Of a stretch of DNA of 12,344 nt, positions 1 through 5,665 are shown piece by piece. Source of the stretch: an uncultured Bacilli bacterium (lineage in GTDB: Bacteria; Bacillota_I; Bacilli_A; RF39; UBA660); contig CANROR010000028.1 of NCBI GenBank assembly GCA_947632275.1, positions 1-12,344 of the forward strand, given 5' to 3'. The position numbers and the translations under genes were made by a program. A model generated the notes under the pieces. That model made no database searches. It had not been told where the DNA came from and saw only the letters and a program-made list of their open reading frames with translations. Positions within the stretch are counted from its first letter, which is position 1. Every line of letters starts with the position of its first letter.

Positions 1-407
1 TCATACATAAAGTTTCTTAATTCATTAAAACATTCTTTAAGCATTGGTTCTATCTTTTTTAAATTTTTTATCATATTCGTATATGCTTTTGGTGGAGGGA
101 CTAATTTATTTTTTCCATAATAGTAATCTTCATCTCTAAATCCACATAGCTTTCTTAAATCTCTATTTCTAGATAACTCTCTTCTTAACTGTTCTACTGT
201 GGAACATTCTAATAAAGGCATAATTAGGATTGAATTCCATACTGCTACTACTGGATATTCATTTCTTCCTTTTCCCCTTATTTCGGTTAGTTTATTTACT
301 ATTTTTTCATCTGGAACATTATCAATTAGTAACTTGCATCTTTCTAAATCTCCTAAAATTTCAATTTCACTATAATCAAATACTGAAAGTTGTGTTATAA
401 TTTTCAT
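1..407 (-). CDS. Transposase N-terminal part (DDE type, DUF772-like), runs off window edge
   Basis: This is an open minus-strand frame of 135 codons from ATG at 405-407 to the left edge, with no stop, so only the N-terminal part is present. The protein starts MKIITQLSVFDYSEIE, continues with a GDLERCKLLID segment, and has LRKLCGF near residue 86. That layout is the N-terminal region seen in IS1182/IS5-like DDE transposases of Bacillota, where it precedes the catalytic RNase H-like domain. The catalytic residues would lie outside the window, so activity cannot be judged. The start is set by an AAAGGAG ribosome binding site at 418-424. Codon use differs by eye from the genes to the right (arginine almost only AGA/AGG, frequent GTA and ACA), which suggests recent transfer. 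The IS family name is from recall; the transposase call is firmer. Confidence 0.75.
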   Translation of the reverse strand, partial: MKIITQLSVFDYSEIEILGDLERCKLLIDNVPDEKIVNKLTEIRGKGRNEYPVVAVWNSILIMPLLECSTVEQLRRELSRNRDLRKLCGFRDEDYYYGKNKLVPPPKAYTNMIKNLKKIEPMLKECFNELRNFMY

Positions 408-471
408 GGATACATCACTCCTTTGATATTTTTGTTCAAATATATTATATCATTTTTTAGTGATGTATCCA
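407..471 (-). repeat. Inverted repeat covering the transposase start (13-base arms)
   Basis: The arms TGGATACATCACT (407-419) and AGTGATGTATCCA (459-471) are perfect reverse complements with a 39-base spacer. In minus-strand RNA the downstream arm fills the space between the Shine-Dalgarno sequence and the start codon. It covers the last two bases of GGAG and the A of AUG. Only RNA that began outside the element would contain both arms and fold this way. Confidence 0.7.
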
Positions 472-472
472 A
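444..472 (-). promoter_or_regulatory. Sigma-A type promoter of the transposase
   Basis: On the minus strand, TTGGAT (467-472) and TATAAT (444-449) are separated by exactly 17 bases, giving a near-consensus promoter. Transcription should begin near 437-438, about 31 bases before the ATG. The -35 box lies within the upstream arm of the inverted repeat at 459-471. RNA made from this promoter therefore lacks that arm. Confidence 0.7.
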
Positions 473-499
473 AAAATCCCTTATAAAATAAGGGATTTT
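473..499 (-). terminator. Hairpin with T-run facing the transposase
   Basis: The 11-base arms 473-483 and 489-499 are perfect reverse complements around a 5-base loop. Read on the minus strand the hairpin core is followed by a run of T (471-476), as in an intrinsic terminator. It would stop transcripts arriving from the operon on the right just before the transposase promoter. On the plus strand the following T-run is interrupted, so activity there should be weaker. Confidence 0.5.
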
Positions 500-542
500 A
501 TTATTTTGTGCGTAATTTTTCACTTTTCATAAAAAAACAATC

Positions 543-590
543 AAAAAGAGAACTTTCATCCCATCTTTCGGTGCGTCTCTTTTTTTTGAT
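543..590. terminator. Structured terminator-like hairpin, possibly bidirectional
   Basis: AAAAAGAGA (543-551) pairs with TCTCTTTTT (576-584). Inside, CATC (563-566) and GGTG (570-573... as C-A-T-C/G-G-T-G with a short T-rich loop) can form a second small stem across an asymmetric internal loop. Eight T follow the plus-strand stem, and a T7 run lies a few bases past the minus-strand stem (531-537). It sits past the last gene of the minus-strand operon, so ending that transcript is the simplest role. The long internal loop is not typical of a plain terminator. Confidence 0.45.
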
Positions 591-620
591 AATCTCTAAA
601 CTTATTATTTTTCGGGCTTT

Positions 621-651
621 ATTTAACAAGGGAATTTATTCCTTATTAAAT
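621..651 (-). other. Hairpin overlapping the stop codon of the last operon gene
   Basis: The arms 621-633 and 639-651 pair with one mismatch and one wobble around a 5-base loop, and they include the stop codon at 646-648. No T-run follows on the minus strand, so it is more likely a 3'-end RNA structure, for example protecting from exonucleases, than a terminator by itself. Confidence 0.35.
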
Positions 652-1509
652 AGGATTAACGTGAATAATAACTAAATATACTTCCGGAATAGTTTTAACA
701 ATTTCTTTTTCCAATTTATTAGCAATGTCATGAGAAGCATAAGTAGTTAAATTGCCATCTACAAAAATTGTTAAAGATATTTGGTATTGATAACCAACAG
801 GGGTGGAATTAAAATGATTAATTTTCTTTATCTCCGGATAATTATTAATAATAGCCAATACTTTATTTTTAGCTTCATCACTTATTGATTTATCCATCAA
901 AACATCATAACTTTTTTTAAGAATAACAATTCCTTCTTTTAAAATCCAAAGGGCTATTCCTAAACCGACAATGCCATCAAATATATAAATGCCAAAAGAA
1001 CTTAATAAAACCGATACTAAGTTGCAACTTGTAATAAAGATATCATTGCGATGATCTTTATAACTTGCTTCAACTAAGACATTATTTATTTTTTTAGCTA
1101 AGCTTTTATTATAAAAGTATAATATTGTCTTAACTAAAATAGTAATTAAACAAACTACAATTAACCAATAAGAAAATATATATTTGGATTTATAAAATAA
1201 TGCCATGATTGCATCATAACCGATTTTTAAACTTAAGATAATCATCATAAAACTAATAAATAACGAATAAATATATTCGGCTTTACCATGGCCTAAATTA
1301 TGATCATCATCACTAGGCTTACTTGCAATAAAATTACCAATAAAAGCCATAAACGATGATAAAATATCACTTAAACTATTAAAAGCATCAGCCATCATAG
1401 CTTCACTTTTAGAAATAAAACCAATAATAGCTTTAATTACAAACAAAAAGAAATTACCTAGTATTCCTAAAATACTAGCTTTCTTTACTTTTTGATATCT
1501 TCCGTTCAT
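646..1509 (-). CDS. Cation diffusion facilitator transporter, MntE-like (probable Mn2+ exporter)
   Basis: This 287-residue inner-membrane metal/proton antiporter of the CDF family has the family's usual length. About six membrane segments are visible, followed by a soluble C-terminal domain from roughly residue 195. Family signatures are MMADAFNSLSD (38-48) in TM2 and HNLGHGKAE (70-78) between TM2 and TM3. The transport-site residues read N44 and D48 in TM2 and D152 and D156 in TM5. This N-D-D-D set is the one described for the Mn2+ exporter MntE of Streptococcus pneumoniae, whereas zinc CDFs have a histidine in TM5. Mn2+ specificity is inferred from that. It is the last gene of the eight-gene string: its ATG follows the previous stop by one base, and the ribosome binding site AAGGA lies inside the upstream gene. 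No metal-responsive RNA element was recognised next to it. Confidence 0.88.
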   Translation of the reverse strand: MNGRYQKVKKASILGILGNFFLFVIKAIIGFISKSEAMMADAFNSLSDILSSFMAFIGNFIASKPSDDDHNLGHGKAEYIYSLFISFMMIILSLKIGYDAIMALFYKSKYIFSYWLIVVCLITILVKTILYFYNKSLAKKINNVLVEASYKDHRNDIFITSCNLVSVLLSSFGIYIFDGIVGLGIALWILKEGIVILKKSYDVLMDKSISDEAKNKVLAIINNYPEIKKINHFNSTPVGYQYQISLTIFVDGNLTTYASHDIANKLEKEIVKTIPEVYLVIIHVNPI

Positions 1510-1510
1510 A

Positions 1511-1801
1511 TTATTTTTCCTTCCAATGGGCCACCAAGGTTAGATTTTCTTTAACTGGGCTAGTAAAATCATAAGGTTCATCGTCTAAATACCAACCATC
1601 AAAAACATAGCCTTCCCGAATCGGATCTTGGGGTTTAACAATAGTGTTATTTATTCTTACTTGCATTGTGGCAATCCACGTTCCCCCTTGGGGATCAAAG
1701 TCCACTTGAAAACTCCGAAAATAAGAAAAATACAAGATAATTGCAACCACAACAAGTAATACTATACTTACGATAGATATTATTTTTTTATTTTGTTTCA
1801 T
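1511..1801 (-). CDS. Membrane-anchored protein with a single InlB-type B-repeat
   Basis: This 96-residue protein has a basic start (MKQNKK) and one hydrophobic segment at about residues 8-29, so it is probably anchored with its C-terminus outside. Residues about 32-93 match one InlB B-repeat (Listeria-Bacteroides repeat, a beta-grasp-like fold). The match includes VDFDPQGGTW, then P..P.REGYVFDGWY, then YDFTSPV, and ends LTLVAHW. Such repeats usually occur as tandem copies in large surface proteins. Here there is exactly one and almost nothing else. The start overlaps the stop of the upstream gene as ATGA, with AGGGG seven bases before the ATG, which points to translational coupling. Its role is unknown, and a surface-exposed structural or binding module is inference. 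The repeat assignment is strong. Confidence 0.85.
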   Translation of the reverse strand: MKQNKKIISIVSIVLLVVVAIILYFSYFRSFQVDFDPQGGTWIATMQVRINNTIVKPQDPIREGYVFDGWYLDDEPYDFTSPVKENLTLVAHWKEK

Positions 1802-2220
1802 CTTCTTACCCCTTTATTTACTTCTTCAAAATTTAAAACATTAACCATGAGTTTATTAATTTCCATTTCTAAGATGCTTAATTTTTTTAAATACATTTCC
1901 ATTATTTTTTTATTTAATTTTTCATTATATTTATAAATAAGAATTTTTTTTAATCGGTCAAGTTCGGTATAGGCCGTAAGTAAATTGCCGGCATCTTCAT
2001 CATCTTCATTTAAAATGGTATAAATATGCATGACAATTTTTCGATAATCATTTTCGATTTTTTTCTCTAAGATTTGTTCTTTTAATTCATGATTTAAAAC
2101 CGTGACTTTATCAACATTTGCATAATGCTTGCTTTTCGGTAAAAATTCATAACCTTCATCGGTTTTTACATGAACTTTAGCTTTTTTAGTTGTGACTTTT
2201 TTAATAATATAATTACTCAT
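1798..2220 (-). CDS. Unknown 140-residue charged, mostly helical protein
   Basis: I do not recognise this family. The N-terminal 45 residues are basic and look like short strands (YIIKKVTTKKAKVHVKTDEGY). From about residue 45 to the end the pattern is amphipathic helices, rich in Lys, Glu, Leu and Ile with a DEDD acidic stretch near residues 72-76. There is no signal peptide or membrane segment, so it is probably cytoplasmic. The start is supported by GGGAGG six bases upstream, inside trmD, and by an 8-base overlap with the trmD end. Its stop overlaps the next start as ATGA. The position after trmD is where many Bacillota carry rplS, but nothing here resembles ribosomal protein bL19. It is not obviously YlqD either. 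Being a real gene is well supported; its function is open. Confidence 0.8.
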   Translation of the reverse strand: MSNYIIKKVTTKKAKVHVKTDEGYEFLPKSKHYANVDKVTVLNHELKEQILEKKIENDYRKIVMHIYTILNEDDEDAGNLLTAYTELDRLKKILIYKYNEKLNKKIMEMYLKKLSILEMEINKLMVNVLNFEEVNKGVRR

Positions 2221-2887
2221 TTTTACCTCCCATCAAATCTGGACGATTTTCTTGGGTAATTCTAATTCTTTCGGCTTCCCTATAAGCTTGGATTTTCGCA
2301 TGATCTCCTGAAAGTAGAACATCAGGTACTTTTAAATTTCGATAGATGCTTGGTTTAGTATAATTAGGGTAATCTAATAAATTATCATTAAAAGATTCAC
2401 TAGTTAGGCTTTCGGCATTAATAACGCCAGGAATAATTCTTACCACCGCATCAATTACGGCCATGGCCGGAACTTCCCCACCTGTGAGAATGAAATCACC
2501 TAAACTTAATTCTAAATCTACTAAAGTTTTTATTCTTTCATCAAAACCTTCATAATGACCACATATAATTATAATATGTTTTTTTTGACTTAAAGTCGCG
2601 GCCATCGCTTGCTTAAAAGTTTTACCCGAAGGGCTAAGTAAAATAACATAAGAATCGGGTGTTTTAATTTTATCTAAACATTCAAAAATAGGTTCACATC
2701 TTAAAACCATGCCAGCTCCCCCACCATAAGGAGTATCATCAACTTGGCCATTATTTAAAGGCGTATAATCGCGAAAATTAATGACATTGATTTCGACCAA
2801 ATTTTTATCTTTAGCTCTTTTAATAATTGATTCATTTAAAAAACCGGAGAAAAAATTCGGAAATAATGTTAAAATATCAATTTTCAT
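2213..2887 (-). CDS. trmD: tRNA (guanine-N1-)-methyltransferase TrmD
   Basis: TrmD methylates N1 of G37 in tRNAs using S-adenosylmethionine, preventing +1 frameshifts; it is cytosolic and acts as a dimer. The 224 residues show the SPOUT trefoil-knot motifs LLSPSGKT (83-90), CGHYEGFDER (109-118) and SLGDFILTGGEVPAM (128-142). A C-terminal segment follows with SFNDNLLDYPNYTKP and VPDVLLSGDH. D168 in SFNDNLL matches the catalytic Asp of the family. A longer frame opens at 2920, but MKIDILTLFP is the conserved family N-terminus and GAGGTGA lies six bases before it, so I place the start at 2887. The gene follows rimM by 48 bases and overlaps the next gene by 8 bases. A possible internal promoter lies in the 48-base gap. 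Confidence 0.97.
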   Translation of the reverse strand: MKIDILTLFPNFFSGFLNESIIKRAKDKNLVEINVINFRDYTPLNNGQVDDTPYGGGAGMVLRCEPIFECLDKIKTPDSYVILLSPSGKTFKQAMAATLSQKKHIIIICGHYEGFDERIKTLVDLELSLGDFILTGGEVPAMAVIDAVVRIIPGVINAESLTSESFNDNLLDYPNYTKPSIYRNLKVPDVLLSGDHAKIQAYREAERIRITQENRPDLMGGKNE

Positions 2888-2911
2888 GCCTTCACCTCTT
2901 GCTTTTTCTTT

Positions 2912-2940
2912 ATTATACAATAAAAAATTTATTATTTAAA
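2912..2940 (-). promoter_or_regulatory. Possible internal promoter before trmD
   Basis: TTTAAA (2935-2940) and TATAAT (2912-2917) are spaced by 17 bases in the rimM-trmD gap, the longest gap inside the operon. The -35 box overlaps the rimM stop and lies in the perfect palindrome ATTATTTAAATAAT (2931-2944). In such AT-rich DNA a chance match is quite possible. Confidence 0.35.
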
Positions 2941-3427
2941 TAATTAAATCCTTTGCTTTTTGCACATAAATTCTTTTTTCTTCCCGAGCAAATTTTAAAA
3001 CAAATTCGGGAATTAAAGGAATTAAAAACTCTTTTTCCCCTTGCACTTTTAAAAAATCATATTTTTTCCCTTTAAGGATTTCTTTAACTATTCCGAGTTT
3101 TTCATTATTTTCAATAACTTCCGCCTTAATTAATTCCGTTTCTAAATATTCATTTGATTCTAAATTAAGTTCAGAGACTTTTACATACAACTTTTGGCCT
3201 TTTAATAGTGTTATAGCATTAATGTTAGGATAATCTTTAAAGGTAATTATGACAAACTTAGGACTATTTTGATAACTTATAATTTCTAAACTTTGACCAT
3301 CAGCTAAATAAAGAAGATTACCAACTTTAAAAATTTTATTTTTTAAATTAAGTTCACTTAATACTTTGACTTTGCCATCTAAGCCGTGAGGAGCCACAAT
3401 TTGGCCCACATAGGTTAAATCATTCAT
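2936..3427 (-). CDS. rimM: Ribosome maturation factor RimM
   Basis: RimM binds ribosomal protein uS19 and assists late assembly of the 30S head; it is cytosolic. The protein starts MNDLTYVGQIVAPHGLDGKVKV, where the G.I...HGL.G.VKV pattern is the RimM N-terminal beta-barrel. A PRC-barrel-like second half follows, with KLGIVKEI and EFLIPLIPEFV near the end. A GTG at 3439 is in frame, but that GTGAGG is the ribosome binding site for the ATG at 3427, which sits six bases further on. The length from that ATG is 163 residues, normal for the family. The start overlaps the upstream methyltransferase gene by 8 bases. It is paired with trmD as in most Bacillota, but rpsP and the KH-domain gene that usually precede it are absent here. 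Confidence 0.94.
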   Translation of the reverse strand: MNDLTYVGQIVAPHGLDGKVKVLSELNLKNKIFKVGNLLYLADGQSLEIISYQNSPKFVIITFKDYPNINAITLLKGQKLYVKVSELNLESNEYLETELIKAEVIENNEKLGIVKEILKGKKYDFLKVQGEKEFLIPLIPEFVLKFAREEKRIYVQKAKDLII

Positions 3428-4130
3428 GATAAACCTCACACATTAAAATGGACGCGGCAATGCCGGCATTTAAAGATTCACAAGTTTTTTCCATGGTAAT
3501 ATTAACAAAATTATCGCATAAAGCTTTAATATCACCACTTATTCCTTGCCCTTCATTCCCAATTACTAACGCTTTTTTTAGATTCGCATATTCATGAATA
3601 TTTTTACCCGTGATAACATCGGTACCAATAACCAAGTAACCATCTTTTTTTAACTTAGGCAAAAAAGTTTTCAAATCCCGTCTTAAAATATTACAATGAA
3701 AAATCATTCCTTCACTCGCCCGAATTACTTTTTCATTATACATATCGACGGAATCATTACTTAAAATAATTGTAGTAAAATTAAAAGCCACGGCACTTCG
3801 AATAATTGTCCCTAAATTCCCGGGATCTTGTAAATTATCTAAAACTAAAACATTCCCATTTATTGGTTTTTCTTCTAAAAATTTACAAATACCAATATTT
3901 TCACTAATACTTTGTTGACTACTTATTTTTTGCATTATTTCTTTAGTTACTAAATAATCAGCTTGAGAATCATTTACACTAATCGTTTCTTGTAAAACTT
4001 GCTTTTTTTGTGCTTCTTGTAATAAATGATCGCCTTCCACGATAAAAACTTTTTCTTGATCACGAACTTTTTTCTTTTTTAAAGAAACCCAATATTTAAC
4101 TTTTTGATTTTGTAAACTAGTTATTTCCAT
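3420..4130 (-). CDS. TrmH/SpoU-family RNA 2'-O-methyltransferase (YsgA-like)
   Basis: This is a cytosolic SAM-dependent RNA ribose methyltransferase of 236 residues. Residues 1 to about 90 form the L30e-like substrate-binding domain, starting ITSLQNQKVKYW and containing FIVEGDHLL (29-37). Residues from about 94 form the SPOUT domain. Motif 1 is DPGNLGTIIRSA (102-113), motif 2 is ALVIGNEGQGIS (187-198), and motif 3 contains ESLNAGIAASI (218-228). Residue-level features do not tell whether the target is 23S rRNA or tRNA, so no symbol is given. It begins 2 bases after the YgjP-type gene stop, with AAGGGA as ribosome binding site, and its TGA overlaps the rimM start. The close coupling to rimM and trmD fits a translation-related job. 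Confidence 0.92.
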   Translation of the reverse strand: MEITSLQNQKVKYWVSLKKKKVRDQEKVFIVEGDHLLQEAQKKQVLQETISVNDSQADYLVTKEIMQKISSQQSISENIGICKFLEEKPINGNVLVLDNLQDPGNLGTIIRSAVAFNFTTIILSNDSVDMYNEKVIRASEGMIFHCNILRRDLKTFLPKLKKDGYLVIGTDVITGKNIHEYANLKKALVIGNEGQGISGDIKALCDNFVNITMEKTCESLNAGIAASILMCEVYHE

Positions 4131-4132
4131 AA

Positions 4133-4768
4133 TTAATCCCTTAAACTCTTTCTTATTGCTTTATAATTTGGACAAGCCAAACTTACTAAATACCAAAAAT
4201 TTTTACCATGATTAGGTTCAAAAAAATGACATAATTCATGAATTATTACATAATCAATAGCTGCGATATCTCTTTTAATTAATTCGGTATTTAAAGTTAT
4301 AATTTTTTTTCGCGTATCATTTACTCCCCAACGAGTTTTCATTTTCCGAGTTCTTAAGGTAAACTCAGGTAAACTATTAAAGCATTTCTTAGCCATTTCG
4401 ACTTCTTCATTAAAAACGCGGAGCATTTCTTTATTTAAAAAACTATCTAACATTTCTCTACTGGCCGCATAGACTTCTTTATCTTTAAATGTTACTTCTG
4501 TCACATCTTCTTTTAAAACAATATAATACTTATTACCTAAGTATTTAAACATTTCCTCTTCTTTAACTTTCGCCTCTTGTTTTTCATACATCACAAAAAT
4601 ACTATTTTCGTTTTTTTTAATTAATTCTTCAATACTTTTTAAACTTAAATACATTGGAGCCGTAATATAAAGAACTAAATCTTCTTTAACGCGAAAATAG
4701 ATATTTTTATTATTTTTACGAATTACTTCGTAATTGATTGTTGTACCATCTTGAAAAGTATATTTCAT
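4133..4768 (-). CDS. YgjP-type M48-like zinc metallopeptidase domain protein (DUF45)
   Basis: A 211-residue protein of the YgjP/SprT-like metallopeptidase superfamily, with no signal peptide or membrane segment. The zinc-binding site is clear: HELCH at 177-181, preceded by IDYVII, then PNHGKNFW giving the third ligand candidate H187. The family block RKMKTRWG (141-148) is present, but the Ser-Cys that often follows RWG is replaced by Val-Asn. The substrate is unknown for the family, so activity is inferred from the zinc motif alone. The ATG overlaps the mscL stop as ATGA and has only a weak ribosome binding site, so translation is probably coupled to mscL. The methyltransferase gene starts 2 bases after its stop. 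Confidence 0.88.
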   Translation of the reverse strand: MKYTFQDGTTINYEVIRKNNKNIYFRVKEDLVLYITAPMYLSLKSIEELIKKNENSIFVMYEKQEAKVKEEEMFKYLGNKYYIVLKEDVTEVTFKDKEVYAASREMLDSFLNKEMLRVFNEEVEMAKKCFNSLPEFTLRTRKMKTRWGVNDTRKKIITLNTELIKRDIAAIDYVIIHELCHFFEPNHGKNFWYLVSLACPNYKAIRKSLRD

Positions 4769-5139
4769 TTTTTAAGTAAATCTCGAATTTCTTCTAAAGT
4801 TTTTAATTCTGGCGTTTTTTCCGGCTTCTTAACTTCTTTTTCTTCTTTTTTATGATGCGTTAATCTGTTGACAAACTTAACAACTAAGAATAAACAGAAA
4901 GCCACAATTAAAAAATCAATTACACTTTGAATAAAGGCTCCATACATTATTTTGGTATCGCGAAAAGTTATCGAAAGATTAGAAAAATCAATACCCCCAA
5001 GAATAAGACCAATTATCGGTGTAAAAATATTATTAACTAAACTTGTAATAATAGCACTAAAAGCTCCCCCGACAATAACCCCAACGGCCATATCTAAAAC
5101 ATTACCGCGAGCAATAAATTTTTTAAACTCTTTTAACAT
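4765..5139 (-). CDS. mscL: Large-conductance mechanosensitive channel MscL
   Basis: MscL forms a homopentameric tension-gated channel in the plasma membrane that releases solutes on sudden osmotic down-shock. The 124 residues show the canonical start FKKFIARGNVLDMAVGVIVG (5-24) forming the amphipathic N-terminus and pore-lining TM1. A loop follows, then TM2 at about residues 68-90, and a charged Lys/Glu tail ending in the helical bundle LEEIRDLLKK. AAGGAAG lies upstream of the ATG. It is the first gene of the eight-gene string. This is an unusual leader for translation genes, and it means the string's promoter should lie in 5140-5230. Confidence 0.97.
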   Translation of the reverse strand: MLKEFKKFIARGNVLDMAVGVIVGGAFSAIITSLVNNIFTPIIGLILGGIDFSNLSITFRDTKIMYGAFIQSVIDFLIVAFCLFLVVKFVNRLTHHKKEEKEVKKPEKTPELKTLEEIRDLLKK

Positions 5140-5163
5140 CTAAACACACTTCCTTACAAATTT

Positions 5164-5172
5164 ATTTTAACA
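5164..5172 (-). promoter_or_regulatory. Extended -10 promoter candidate for the mscL operon
   Basis: Minus-strand TGTTAAAAT (5164-5172) fits an extended -10 box (TGnTAAAAT). Transcription would start near 5157, leaving a leader of about 18 bases with the AAGGAAG ribosome binding site. The sequence 17 bases further upstream is only a weak -35 (TTCCTT, 5187-5192), and it lies inside a repeat arm. Confidence 0.4.
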
Positions 5173-5174
5173 TG

Positions 5175-5231
5175 AATAAGCGAAAAAAGGAAATTTATTT
5201 TGGCCTTTTTATGCGCTTATTATATTTCCTT
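5175..5231. repeat. Two interleaved inverted repeats in the divergent intergenic region
   Basis: Arm pair one is AATAAGCG (5175-5182) with CGCTTATT (5214-5221). Arm pair two is AAGGAAAT (5187-5194) with ATTTCCTT (5224-5231). The order is A-B-A'-B', so the two stems are either mutually exclusive or form a pseudoknot. The region lies between the mscL operon and the plus-strand gene at 5271 and overlaps the presumed -35 of mscL. Confidence 0.55.
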
Positions 5232-5270
5232 ATTTTTAATTTTCATATGCTAAAATGAAAGGAATAAAAT

Positions 5271-5627
5271 ATGGAAAATATTTCTTTAGGTCAAATTGCC
5301 ACGATTATTACTTTTTTAGTCGCTTTAATCGGGGGCATAACCACTTTAATTGCTTTTTCTAAAAACTTCATTAAAAAAATTTTAAAACCCTTAAAAGAAG
5401 AAATTAATGAGTTTCAAGAAGCCGCCTTACAAAATCGCAATAATATTGAATTAGAATTAATTAAAGTTATTTTAGCCAATTTTATTAACGATGTGGAAAA
5501 AGGTGTACCTAAATCCCAAATTCAAAAACAAAATGCTTTTGAATTATACGATCGTTATCTTACGCTCGGAGGAAATTCCTACATCCATGAAAATTGGAAA
5601 AAGCTCTTAAGTGAAAATAAATTATAA
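5271..5627 (+). CDS. Small phage-type single-span membrane protein (holin-like or minor phage protein)
   Basis: This 118-residue protein has one hydrophobic segment at about residues 8-29 (ATIITFLVALIGGITTLIAF), then a basic stretch and a predicted coiled helical region at about 33-80. The C-terminus holds YDRYLTLGGNSYIHENWKKL (92-111). The layout of N-terminal span, coiled linker and a Y..Y...GGN.Y C-terminus is one I know from small membrane proteins in Bacillota prophages, often placed near holins. That assignment is from recall and is tentative. AAAGGA seven bases before the ATG supports the start. It is the only plus-strand gene between two minus-strand units and has no phage neighbours, so it may be a domesticated or relict phage gene. 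It ends inside its terminator hairpin. Confidence 0.7.
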   Translation: MENISLGQIATIITFLVALIGGITTLIAFSKNFIKKILKPLKEEINEFQEAALQNRNNIELELIKVILANFINDVEKGVPKSQIQKQNAFELYDRYLTLGGNSYIHENWKKLLSENKL

Positions 5628-5664
5628 AAAAAGTAAGTAGTTTTTTAAATTACTTACTTTTTTT
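5626..5664. terminator. Bidirectional intrinsic terminator
   Basis: The 14-base perfect arms 5626-5639 and 5651-5664 (core AGTAAGTA) enclose an 11-base loop. A-tracts on one side and T-tracts on the other make it work in both directions. It sits between the converging plus-strand gene ending at 5627 and the dehydrogenase gene ending at 5666, with both stop codons next to or in the stem. Confidence 0.88.
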
Positions 5665-5665
5665 A

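Noticed and set aside
407..471. The 13-base repeats as the two terminal inverted repeats of a tiny complete element
   Set aside because: Both arms lie on the same side of the transposase gene, 39 bases apart, and the gene extends beyond them; they fit a regulatory hairpin better.
2888..2920. Longer trmD with 11 extra N-terminal residues
   Set aside because: The extra residues contain the ribosome binding site for the conserved MKIDILTLFP start and are not part of the family.
3428..3439. GTG start for rimM at 3439
   Set aside because: The GTGAGG there is the Shine-Dalgarno sequence for the ATG at 3427.
4952..5143. Plus-strand open frame of 63 codons
   Set aside because: It lies antisense inside mscL, has no ribosome binding site, and its protein is a complement shadow of the channel sequence.
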